A DNA stretch of 64,000 nt from Chitinophagaceae bacterium UBA1931 (GTDB taxonomy: Bacteria > Bacteroidota > Bacteroidia > Chitinophagales > Chitinophagaceae), in the NCBI GenBank assembly GCA_002337125.1, contig DDFJ01000001.1, forward strand, positions 372,001 through 436,000. The letters are read 5' to 3'. The notes beneath the pieces were generated by a model, which worked only from the letters and a program-made list of their open reading frames with translations, had not been told where the DNA came from and did no database searches. Shown piece after piece: positions 35,351-42,081 of the stretch. The position numbers and the translations under genes were made by a program. The number at the start of each line of letters is the position of its first letter. Position 1 is the first letter of the stretch.

Positions 35351-36349
35351 ATGATAGAAACAGAAATCAAGATAGTAATAAATAGAAAAGCCGACATCGC
35401 CACAGTTAAACAAAACATTGTTGACAGCAATATTCAGTTTCCAATTTACATTTTTGAGTTAGACAATCACTACGAAATTGAGTTTACAAGTGATTATGAA
35501 GAATGGGAACTTGACAATAAAATACTATCATCTTTTCCAGACTATGAATTTACGCAAGACCTTGAAAAAGGTAGAAAAGAAATAAGACTTCAATTGATAA
35601 GATACCAATCAGAACTTTCAACTGATGGTTGGGGACGGCCAATTGAAAACCCTCTTAATGAAACAAAATATCTGATTAAGAAGTCGGGAAATTTCTCTGA
35701 AAATTTTAATCCTAAAGTGCAAGTCTTATTCGGCAGAAATGAACAAAACTATTTCATCAATATTGTTGACGGGATAAACAAAGCAACCGATGAAAGAGGG
35801 TTCTTACTTCTCAATGATTTCAAAACAAATAATGAAAAGAAAGACGCTGAACTTTTAAGGGATAGCCTATACAAGACAAAAAATGAAGCATTTCGTTTTG
35901 GTTACTATAAAATGCAAGACACAGTAAATGACGATTTCAAGAAATACATTAAGGAGCAAAAAAGGAAAATAACTGAGCAATATAAAATTCCAAGAAAAAT
36001 TGTAAGAGATTTTATAAACGCTTGCAACAAATTTGATATTGCTGAAATCTTAAAGAACCTTGATAATCTTGTGATTTTTGATAAGCGAGTTAAATGGCAA
36101 ACCCAATTACAGACACAAGGGATAGAGCAGTTTGAAGAGCATTTAAAATCTGCAAGCCAAGATCTATGCTCAAAAGATTTTAGAATCAGGTCGCAGTGGA
36201 ATATTAGTTTGCCAAACATTACAATTGGAGTAAAGTTTTATCCCAAACCGGTAGATAAAGAAAGCGAAGGCAAAGTGTTTTTAGAATATCGTCAATTTTG
36301 TTTTACTCTCAAAAATGAAAAGATTAGCTACATCATTGAAGACGAATAA
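35351..36349 (+). CDS. cassette gene 2: protein of unknown function
   Basis: 332 residues, soluble, charged and AT-rich. The N-terminal part (about 1-200) has no recognised family. The last ~125 residues (from FINACNKFDI) resemble an NTF2/SnoaL-like alpha+beta layout, but this is tentative. It is flanked by GTTGGGCGCC upstream (35322-35331) and GGCACCTAAC downstream (36354-36363), complementary in 8 of 10 positions with the two differences being wobble-type. This fits a mobile gene cassette. Confidence 0.65.
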   Translation: MIETEIKIVINRKADIATVKQNIVDSNIQFPIYIFELDNHYEIEFTSDYEEWELDNKILSSFPDYEFTQDLEKGRKEIRLQLIRYQSELSTDGWGRPIENPLNETKYLIKKSGNFSENFNPKVQVLFGRNEQNYFINIVDGINKATDERGFLLLNDFKTNNEKKDAELLRDSLYKTKNEAFRFGYYKMQDTVNDDFKKYIKEQKRKITEQYKIPRKIVRDFINACNKFDIAEILKNLDNLVIFDKRVKWQTQLQTQGIEQFEEHLKSASQDLCSKDFRIRSQWNISLPNITIGVKFYPKPVDKESEGKVFLEYRQFCFTLKNEKISYIIEDE

Positions 36350-36356
36350 ATGCGGC

Positions 36357-36554
36357 ACCTAACATTGGTTTTGCCAATAGTGGTGCTCGACATTGGCGCA
36401 ATCTGCAGCGGTAATTATGTTGTACTGTTGTTCGGGCTTGACGAATAAAGCCCAGCTTTAGTTCTTAATATTTAACTTTATCAAAAAGCCAGGTAGCAGT
36501 TACGGGCAGACGAATATGAAATTCCCCACCATCGGCAATGTATGCTCGTTGGCT
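36357..36554 (+). repeat. attC-like module B
   Basis: Starts ACCTAAC, ends GTTGGCT. Arms TTGCCAATAGTGG (36371-36383) and CCACCATCGGCAA (36526-36538) pair in 11 of 13 positions, both exceptions being wobble-type. The centre shares CAGCTTTAGTTCTTAA (36453-36468) with module A. Confidence 0.7.
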
Positions 36555-36581
36555 GTTATTGTAAACAGACGATAATCTAAA

Positions 36582-37100
36582 ATGAATAACGAAAGAAACT
36601 TGTTAAAGCTGCTTTCAGACAAAGAATGTTTACTAGCTTCTGTGGAAGCTGTAAAAAATGCAAAAATTCATAAACAGACAGCAGAATCAACAGCAGCTTA
36701 TGAAAATTATGGAATTGCAGTTTCTCATTTAATTCTTTCAACCGAAGAGCTAACAAAAGGACTACTATTATACACTCAAGGTTTAGGTCTTGACGTAAGA
36801 AATATTTCTGGAATACATTTATTTTTTACAGACCACATAATCAAGCATAGACTTGCAACAATGGTCAGTATGGTTTATCCAATGCTACAACTCTTTATGG
36901 GCATTATCTATAAAATGAGAGATAAACTACACAACCCTGATTTAGAAGTTGAATATTCCGAAAATGAAAATGCTTTATTAAATGGCGATGAGACAAAAAT
37001 AGAAGCGATATTTTCAGACATTTCTGAAATGATGGATTGGTGGGACGAAGCAAATAAAACAAAAACAAAGGCTTTTATGTTGACTATTCAAGAAGGTTAG
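36582..37100 (+). CDS. cassette gene 3a: AbiV-family abortive-infection protein
   Basis: 172 residues, mainly helical. The pattern YGIAVSHLILSTEELTKGLLL, followed by FFTDHIIKHRLA, resembles AbiV proteins: an N-terminal helical hairpin with an alternating hydrophobic face and a conserved Glu-Glu, then a His-rich segment. AbiV blocks phage protein synthesis in Lactococcus and belongs to a HEPN-related group. It is followed after 8 bp by a small gene that is probably cotranscribed. The pair is enclosed by a perfect 10-bp inverted repeat (GTTGGCTGTT 36548-36557 / AACAGCCAAC 37385-37394). Confidence 0.7.
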   Translation: MNNERNLLKLLSDKECLLASVEAVKNAKIHKQTAESTAAYENYGIAVSHLILSTEELTKGLLLYTQGLGLDVRNISGIHLFFTDHIIKHRLATMVSMVYPMLQLFMGIIYKMRDKLHNPDLEVEYSENENALLNGDETKIEAIFSDISEMMDWWDEANKTKTKAFMLTIQEG

Positions 37101-37108
37101 AAACACCA

Positions 37109-37366
37109 ATGCAAGTAACCAAATTAGAATACAAACAAGCACTTACAATAACAGACAACTTTGAAAATCAAATATTAAGTATCATCGCCTATTTTGACAA
37201 AGCAAGTGAAGAAGATAGAAAACTTATCGTTGACAATAAAAATAACTATCAAATCGACAAGTTGCTGCTTCCAATTATTGAGTCAAGGCAAGAGGAAATG
37301 AGAAACAAAGGAAAGAAAAAGACTATTAAGCAAATACTTAAAAAAAAATTAGATAGTAACTCATAA
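37109..37366 (+). CDS. cassette gene 3b: small partner of the AbiV-like gene
   Basis: 85 residues, charged and helical, ending in a lysine-rich stretch (KGKKKTIKQILKKKL). No family is recognised. Because it starts 8 bp after the AbiV-like stop and shares its cassette, it may be an antitoxin or accessory factor, but nothing in the sequence proves this. Confidence 0.6.
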   Translation: MQVTKLEYKQALTITDNFENQILSIIAYFDKASEEDRKLIVDNKNNYQIDKLLLPIIESRQEEMRNKGKKKTIKQILKKKLDSNS

Positions 37367-37438
37367 TTTGAGACAAAAACAACGAACAGCCAACAAAGGG
37401 TTTGGCGTTATGGCTGTTTGACGTTGAAGCAATCAACA

Positions 37439-37513
37439 CCCCAGCTATCCTTAGTCTCCCAATAAATAAACCGGCAGCAGTAAAAAGCGAATAAAGAAAA
37501 GAAAACTGAACCC
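37439..37513. repeat. 75-bp dispersed repeat, copy 1
   Basis: Aligns to 40645-40719 with about 65 of 75 bases identical and no gaps. It begins CCCCAGCTATCCTTAGT and includes the common core CCAATAAATAAACCGG. Confidence 0.85.
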
Positions 37514-37519
37514 TTTGCA

Positions 37520-37619
37520 CATGAAAGTGCACGTTTGTATTTGCGAAAGTTTTTCCTGGCAAAGCAATATAAAAAACACATTGGTAATGAGGCAGTAAGT
37601 ATAAAAAGCGAAGTTTTGG
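37520..37619. repeat. 100-bp dispersed repeat, copy 2
   Basis: Gap-free counterpart of 34318-34417, about 83% identical. It lies directly before the boundary GTTAGCGGC of the SymE/XRE cassette. Confidence 0.85.
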
Positions 37620-37711
37620 GTGAGAAACTTTCGTATATTTGAGTGTTAGCGGCAAAGCGAGCGACACACAACCGACAGTGTAGACAGAAACGAAAATAAG
37701 AGCTGACAAAA

Positions 37712-37945
37712 TCATTTTAAATGGTCAAACCTTTGCTCTTTTGCTATAGTGATAATCAATTTGGAATCTTCGCAGACTATATCTATCACGTGTCCGCTTT
37801 TAAAACCGCACTCCAGCAGCCACTTACCACTAAGACTAATAATGGGGAAATAAACATAATAATCACTGCTCGATCGTGAAAATGATTTATTACAAATGGT
37901 TAACCGCCTTGTTTGGAGTATTGTTGATTTTTTTGAGGATGACAT
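37712..37945 (-). CDS. cassette gene 4a: SymE-like toxin-family protein
   Basis: 77 residues. The segment ISLSGKWLLECGFKSGHVIDI, then EDSKLIITI, matches the conserved part of SymE-type proteins (an AbrB-like fold) in which the phrase L-x-G-x-W-L-x-x-A/C-G-F precedes a beta strand. SymE of E. coli is an SOS-linked toxin; the role of Bacteroidota relatives is not established. It is divergent from an XRE gene in the same cassette, an arrangement like toxin and regulator. It is the only cassette gene on the - strand. Confidence 0.7.
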   Translation of the reverse strand: MSSSKKSTILQTRRLTICNKSFSRSSSDYYVYFPIISLSGKWLLECGFKSGHVIDIVCEDSKLIITIAKEQRFDHLK

Positions 37946-38010
37946 GATTTAATTATTTCAAACAAAGCACGTTCACCAACAACCTGTATCCAACATCACA
38001 GTACTGTATA

Positions 38011-38073
38011 TTACACAATTAATATATTTAAGGCACGGTTAATTAGCGAGAAAATGTGTAATTTACGCAATTA
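38011..38073. promoter_or_regulatory. direct-repeat operator candidate between SymE-like and XRE genes
   Basis: TTACACAATTA (38011-38021) and TTACGCAATTA (38063-38073) differ at one base. The second lies just before TACATTTA (38082-38089), a near -7 element for the XRE gene. Autoregulation by the XRE protein is inferred. Confidence 0.4.
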
Positions 38074-38094
38074 GAAAAAAATACATTTACCGAC

Positions 38095-38514
38095 ATGACA
38101 CATACTACAACATCAATCCATAAAGTACACGAAGGCAGAAATATAAAACGCTTTCGTGAAATGCTGGGCATTAAGCAGGACGCACTTGCTGCCGACCTTG
38201 GTAATGACTGGAACCAACAAAAGATATCGTTGCTGGAACAGAAGGAAACTATTGACACAGCGTTATTGAAACAAATATCTGCAGCATTAAAAATACCTGT
38301 GGAAGCAATACAGAATTTTAATGAAGAACAAGCAATCACTGTAATCTCAAGCACATTCAATGACCAAGCAGCAATAGTGAACCATAATCCTACCTTTCAT
38401 CCTATTGACAAACTGGTTCAGCTTCATGAAGAGAAAATTGCACTTTATGAGCGTATGCTTAAAGAAAAAGAAGATATGATGGCGAAGCTGGAAAAGCTTT
38501 TAGACAAGAGATGA
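38095..38514 (+). CDS. cassette gene 4b: XRE-family helix-turn-helix regulator
   Basis: 139 residues. Residues of about 15-75 form an XRE helix-turn-helix (NIKRFREMLGIKQDALAADLG ... KISLLEQKETID ... LLKQISAALKIPVEAI). The C-terminal ~45 residues form a coiled coil (LHEEKIALYERMLKEKEDM), likely for oligomerisation. It is divergent from the SymE-like gene and probably represses both. The pair is enclosed by a perfect 9-bp inverted repeat (GTTAGCGGC 37645-37653 / GCCGCTAAC 38545-38553). Confidence 0.85.
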   Translation: MTHTTTSIHKVHEGRNIKRFREMLGIKQDALAADLGNDWNQQKISLLEQKETIDTALLKQISAALKIPVEAIQNFNEEQAITVISSTFNDQAAIVNHNPTFHPIDKLVQLHEEKIALYERMLKEKEDMMAKLEKLLDKR

Positions 38515-38544
38515 CAAATATAATTCCACTGGTGATGATGCTCT

Positions 38545-38681
38545 GCCGCTAACATGGTATTGCCAAAAGCGGGGCTAACGTGGTGCTACCAGGCAGACGG
38601 AAGTAATTGGACATTTGTAATTTTATTCAACTTCAGTGCTGAAAATCCCCGCCTTCGGCGATACTTGGAACGTAAGCAGCC
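38545..38681 (+). repeat. attC-like module D
   Basis: Begins GCCGCTAAC and ends at GTAAGCAGCC. Arms ATTGCCAAAAGCGGGG (38559-38574) and CCCCGCCTTCGGCGAT (38647-38662) pair in 13 of 16 positions, with all three exceptions wobble-type. At 137 bp it is in the size range of known attC sites. Confidence 0.72.
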
Positions 38682-38687
38682 ATTTTA

Positions 38688-39206
38688 ATGAAGACCCTAC
38701 TAACAATAATATTTTTATTTCTTACATTTTTTTGTTTCGGACAGACAAAGAAAAATAATAGCGCATTGTACAACTTGACAATCGCTTATAGACCAGCAGT
38801 CATAGCTATATTGTCTGACACAGGTAAGCTTAACTCTTCCATTAACCCTGGCAACATTGAACAAATGACCTTTACAGGTATGACACCAGGACAATATAAA
38901 ATTCAAATAAGCTGGCTAGGAAAGCAAACTATTATTAGAGACAGCATCGTAGTTAAAAAGGGGCAAGACCTTGTCTTACGTTTTACATTTAACGGACCTT
39001 GTTTGTATGACCATTCAGCCGACTATATTCCAACCTGTCCCAAAAATCATACAGACAGTATTATTCCAATTGTTTATGGTTTAGTAGTAACAAATGGCGA
39101 CACATTTGTAAAAGACAAGAAAGATATGAAAGTTAAATATGCAGGTTGTGTTACGACGGGTTGCGACCCAAAGTTTTATTGCAAATTACATGACATTGAG
39201 TTCTAA
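38688..39206 (+). CDS. cassette gene 5: secreted protein of unknown function
   Basis: 172 residues with a signal peptide (MKTLLTIIFLFLTFFCFGQ). Residues of about 50-100 (GMTPGQYKIQISWLGKQ ... VVKKGQDLVLRF) resemble a carboxypeptidase-regulatory-like or SusC-plug type beta sandwich. The C-terminal part has five cysteines. It sits between GTAAGCAGCC (38672-38681) and GGCTGCTTAC (39213-39222), a perfect 10-bp inverted repeat. No function is recognised. Confidence 0.65.
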   Translation: MKTLLTIIFLFLTFFCFGQTKKNNSALYNLTIAYRPAVIAILSDTGKLNSSINPGNIEQMTFTGMTPGQYKIQISWLGKQTIIRDSIVVKKGQDLVLRFTFNGPCLYDHSADYIPTCPKNHTDSIIPIVYGLVVTNGDTFVKDKKDMKVKYAGCVTTGCDPKFYCKLHDIEF

Positions 39207-39212
39207 CAAAAC

Positions 39213-39408
39213 GGCTGCTTACAACGGGTTTTATGCAAGTTGGGCATAACCAGCAAACATCAGCTACTTGCATATCCAGGCTGTGGTTCAGGCTGGACAA
39301 ACAAGTTTGGTCATCAAAGCTTATCTTCAACAATCAGTTTTAATCAACATCAGTACCGGGCGGTCACTTTGAAAATACCACAGATGCCCAATGCTTCTGA
39401 TGTTATGC
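39213..39408 (+). repeat. attC-like module E
   Basis: Begins GGCTGCTTACAAC and ends GTTATGC (39402-39408). TTGGGCAT (39240-39247) pairs with ATGCCCAA (39384-39391). A second internal pair TATGCAAGT/ACTTGCATA is present. The 3' arm region 39362-39391 matches module A. Confidence 0.68.
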
Positions 39409-39467
39409 GTTACTTTTCACAACTGCTTTGATGAAACAAGGAGCAGAGATTACTTAGATATTAAATT

Positions 39468-40634
39468 ATGACAGACAGCAGACCAATTTCTCAAAGCCAG
39501 AGAATACCAATCATAGACATTTTAAGAGGTTGGGCATTATTTAGTGTTGTTATAATGAATTATTCAACAATTTATGATTGGAATACACATGCTGCCAAAA
39601 CCGAACCTGACAGTTTAACTTCTTTTATTGAAAACACTTGCGAACTTATTTTAGGTTCTAAAGGCTGGACTTTATTAGCAATTTTATTTGGCTTTGGGTT
39701 TTCGGTATTACTTAAAAATATCAGCAAAAGCGGACAATCAAAATATACATTCTTCTTAAAGCGAATGCTTTGGTTATTTGTTTTTGCGTTTATTAATACA
39801 ATCTTTTTTGGTGGCGATATTCTGAATGATTACGCCCTGATGGGATTGATATTATTGTTTTTCTATAATTTCAATACGAAATACCTCTTTGTTTTTGGCA
39901 TAACAATTTTATTGGTAACGCCATTTTTGCAATCTTATTTAGGCCGGCTTCATTTACTATTTGCACCGAAAGACCGTGATGTGTTTTATGAACTATATAA
40001 TCGTAATAGTGTTTTAGACCACATTAAGGCAAATCTGTTTATGAGATATAAATGGATGCTTCGTTTAAGTTATTCTGTTATACTTCACCTGGTACAATTA
40101 GGTTGCTTCTTAATAGGTGCAGCCCTGCATCGAAGCAATTTCTTTTTACAAACGAATATCAATCATAAAATTTTAAAGAGGACTTTTGGAATTAGTTTAA
40201 CCCTTTCAATCGTTATTTATTTTCTGCAACTCTTAATTGAAAAATACGGGTGGAATTTCAATAGTTACTACAATCTCTTTTATCCTCAAATACTGAGTAT
40301 AATGATTTTTACTGCAACTGGCATTATTTGGTTATATACGTCTGGCAAGGCAAAAAGAATCTTCTCTGCATTACAGGTAACAGGTAAAATGACACTGACA
40401 AATTATATCACACAGAATATAATTGCATTTGTTTTATTTATTTGCTTAAAACCGGATTGGGCTTTACACTGGTATTTACTGACAGGCTTTATTATTTATA
40501 TCATACAAATATTCGTGAGCAAATGGTGGCTTAGAAAATATAATTACGGGCTGTTGGAATGGTTATGGCGTTGCCTGTCTTATGGACGGGTATTTAAACT
40601 TAAAAATAAAAGCGAACGCACAAATTGGGTTTGA
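39468..40634 (+). CDS. cassette gene 6: DUF418 (YeiB-like) membrane protein
   Basis: 388 residues with about nine or ten hydrophobic segments. The N-terminal RIPIIDILRGWALFSVVIMN is typical of DUF418/acyltransferase-3-like membrane proteins, and LQVTGKMTLTNYITQNI in the last third matches the DUF418 domain. The role of the family is unknown. The C terminus (KLKNKSERTNWV) is longer and more polar than usual, so the gene may have lost its stop and run into the following repeat. Its downstream site is degenerate. Confidence 0.82.
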   Translation: MTDSRPISQSQRIPIIDILRGWALFSVVIMNYSTIYDWNTHAAKTEPDSLTSFIENTCELILGSKGWTLLAILFGFGFSVLLKNISKSGQSKYTFFLKRMLWLFVFAFINTIFFGGDILNDYALMGLILLFFYNFNTKYLFVFGITILLVTPFLQSYLGRLHLLFAPKDRDVFYELYNRNSVLDHIKANLFMRYKWMLRLSYSVILHLVQLGCFLIGAALHRSNFFLQTNINHKILKRTFGISLTLSIVIYFLQLLIEKYGWNFNSYYNLFYPQILSIMIFTATGIIWLYTSGKAKRIFSALQVTGKMTLTNYITQNIIAFVLFICLKPDWALHWYLLTGFIIYIIQIFVSKWWLRKYNYGLLEWLWRCLSYGRVFKLKNKSERTNWV

Positions 40635-40644
40635 TCTTGTAAAG

Positions 40645-40719
40645 CCCCAGTTATCCTTAGTGTTCCAATAAATAAACCGGTAGTAGTAAAAGATGAATAA
40701 AGAAAAGAAAGCTGAACGC
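40645..40719. repeat. 75-bp dispersed repeat, copy 2 (right edge of array)
   Basis: Counterpart of 37439-37513. It starts 11 bp after the DUF418 stop. Downstream of it lies a near-palindrome (40804-40823, AAAGGTTGGCAACCCT core) similar to the one at 34297-34317 at the left edge in inverted orientation. Confidence 0.85.
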
Positions 40720-40834
40720 TGTCTTTAGTTTGCAACTACAGGCAAATTAACCGATGTTACAAAAGCTATAGATCAAAGTTTATGTAGATAGGGTAGCCTC
40801 CCTTTTAAAGGTTGGCAACCCTGCAAGAATTTTA

Positions 40835-41638
40835 TCATTTGTATGCTTCGCAAACCCATGCAGTAAAAGTTGAACGAACAGGATCTTTACTAACTTCTGT
40901 ATGAATTCTTTCAACTATTGCAGTTTTAATATGCTCAACCTTCGAAGCATCTTCTTTTAATATTTCCTGGATAACAGGATTCCCTTCCACAAGGCCGGTT
41001 GCAATATTCATTGCCGATTCACTTTCCACAGGCAGACTTACACAGTGAATTTCTTTATTACGGAAACGGGCACTATCCAGCAGTTGCTTCAGCTCTTCTG
41101 TATTGTGCATGGAATAAGGAAGATGGTAAAACCTGGGAGGGTTGTTTTTCAGAAAATCAGCTACTACCTGCAATGCAATATATGCAGTGCTGTTATTTTC
41201 AATTTTATCCCACGTACTAAAAAGAAATTGCCCGCCCGGTTTTAAAACACGGTACGCTTCGTTAAATCCTTTTTGTTTATCAGGCAAAAACATAAAACCA
41301 AACTGGCAGAACACACAATCAAAACTATTGTCATCAAACGGAAGTTCCATTGCATTAGCTGTAACCCATTTCACAGAAGAATTGTTGATTTTCTGTTTTG
41401 CTATTTCCAGCATATCGGGGTTAAGATCGGTTGCTGTTAAGCTTGCATGCCTGCCTGTACGTTCAGCTAAATGCCTGGTAAGTCTGCCCGTGCCTGCAGC
41501 TATTTCCAGTACATGGTTAGCAGACTCATGCATGCGCCTGCTCATATCTCTTGCAAAAGGTTCAAAAATGTATGGACCAAGATAGCGGTCATATAACAAT
41601 GGTATCTGCCCGCCAAAGGAAAATGTAGCAGTACTCAT
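40835..41638 (-). CDS. class I SAM-dependent methyltransferase
   Basis: 267 residues. Motif I is VLEIAAGTGRLTRHL, followed by the acidic residue in TATDLNPDML and motif II/III around FDCVFCQFGFMFLPD and VLKPGGQFLFSTW. This places it in the UbiE/methyltransferase 11 group. The substrate is unknown. It flanks the right edge of the cassette array on the opposite strand. Confidence 0.88.
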   Translation of the reverse strand: MSTATFSFGGQIPLLYDRYLGPYIFEPFARDMSRRMHESANHVLEIAAGTGRLTRHLAERTGRHASLTATDLNPDMLEIAKQKINNSSVKWVTANAMELPFDDNSFDCVFCQFGFMFLPDKQKGFNEAYRVLKPGGQFLFSTWDKIENNSTAYIALQVVADFLKNNPPRFYHLPYSMHNTEELKQLLDSARFRNKEIHCVSLPVESESAMNIATGLVEGNPVIQEILKEDASKVEHIKTAIVERIHTEVSKDPVRSTFTAWVCEAYK

Positions 41639-42081
41639 ATAGAAAAAGATAAGGTTTAATGGAAATTAAAATTAGATAACAATCTTATTGAAGTCAATGT
41701 TTAAACAAAAAAGATAGTCATGAGAAAGTAATAAGATATTTGAGTGTAATTATTTTTAATCTTAATGTTTTACTTGTATTGCTTAATTAAAAACGATTGC
41801 CAACTCAACCATGTTTTCAATAATTATTTAAATAGTGTGTAATTCAACAGTATTTACACGTAGCAGGTTTTAAAAATTTTTCTTAGTAAAGTTTAGAGAT
41901 ACACGTAGATATAATAATTAAATAGTAAACAGCGTAAGTATTTGCTGTTTTGATGATTGAAATCATAATTGTAATTTATAAAAGAGATAATTTTAGATCG
42001 CAAAAATGCTGAAGTCAGTAAAAACTATTAGAAGACTAACAGCTGTACCCTAACAAAAAAAGATACGAGTGCTGGTTGCAC
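41639..42081. other. 443-bp AT-rich gap between divergent genes
   Basis: Strongly AT-rich with no open frame of note and no hairpin followed by T residues. It must hold promoters for the leftward methyltransferase and the rightward kinase, but I cannot point to a full consensus. Confidence 0.6.

Larger units (their letters stand above)
37388..37651 (+). repeat. attC-like module C (composite)
   Basis: Starts AGCCAAC. The arm CAAAGGGTT (37394-37402) pairs with AACCCTTTG (37509-37517). The module then runs on through the second copy of the 100-bp repeat to the boundary GTTAGCG (37645-37651). It is longer than the others because two dispersed repeats (37439-37513 and 37520-37619) are embedded in it. 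Confidence 0.6.

Noticed and set aside
36357..36554. Module B as a plain terminator
   Set aside because: Arms are 140 bp apart and there is no T run; related sequences recur between other genes with core-site ends.
34318..40719. Repeats as insertion sequences or transposon ends
   Set aside because: No transposase is found, repeats are short and not at the ends of a coding unit, and the flanks lack target duplications that I could see.
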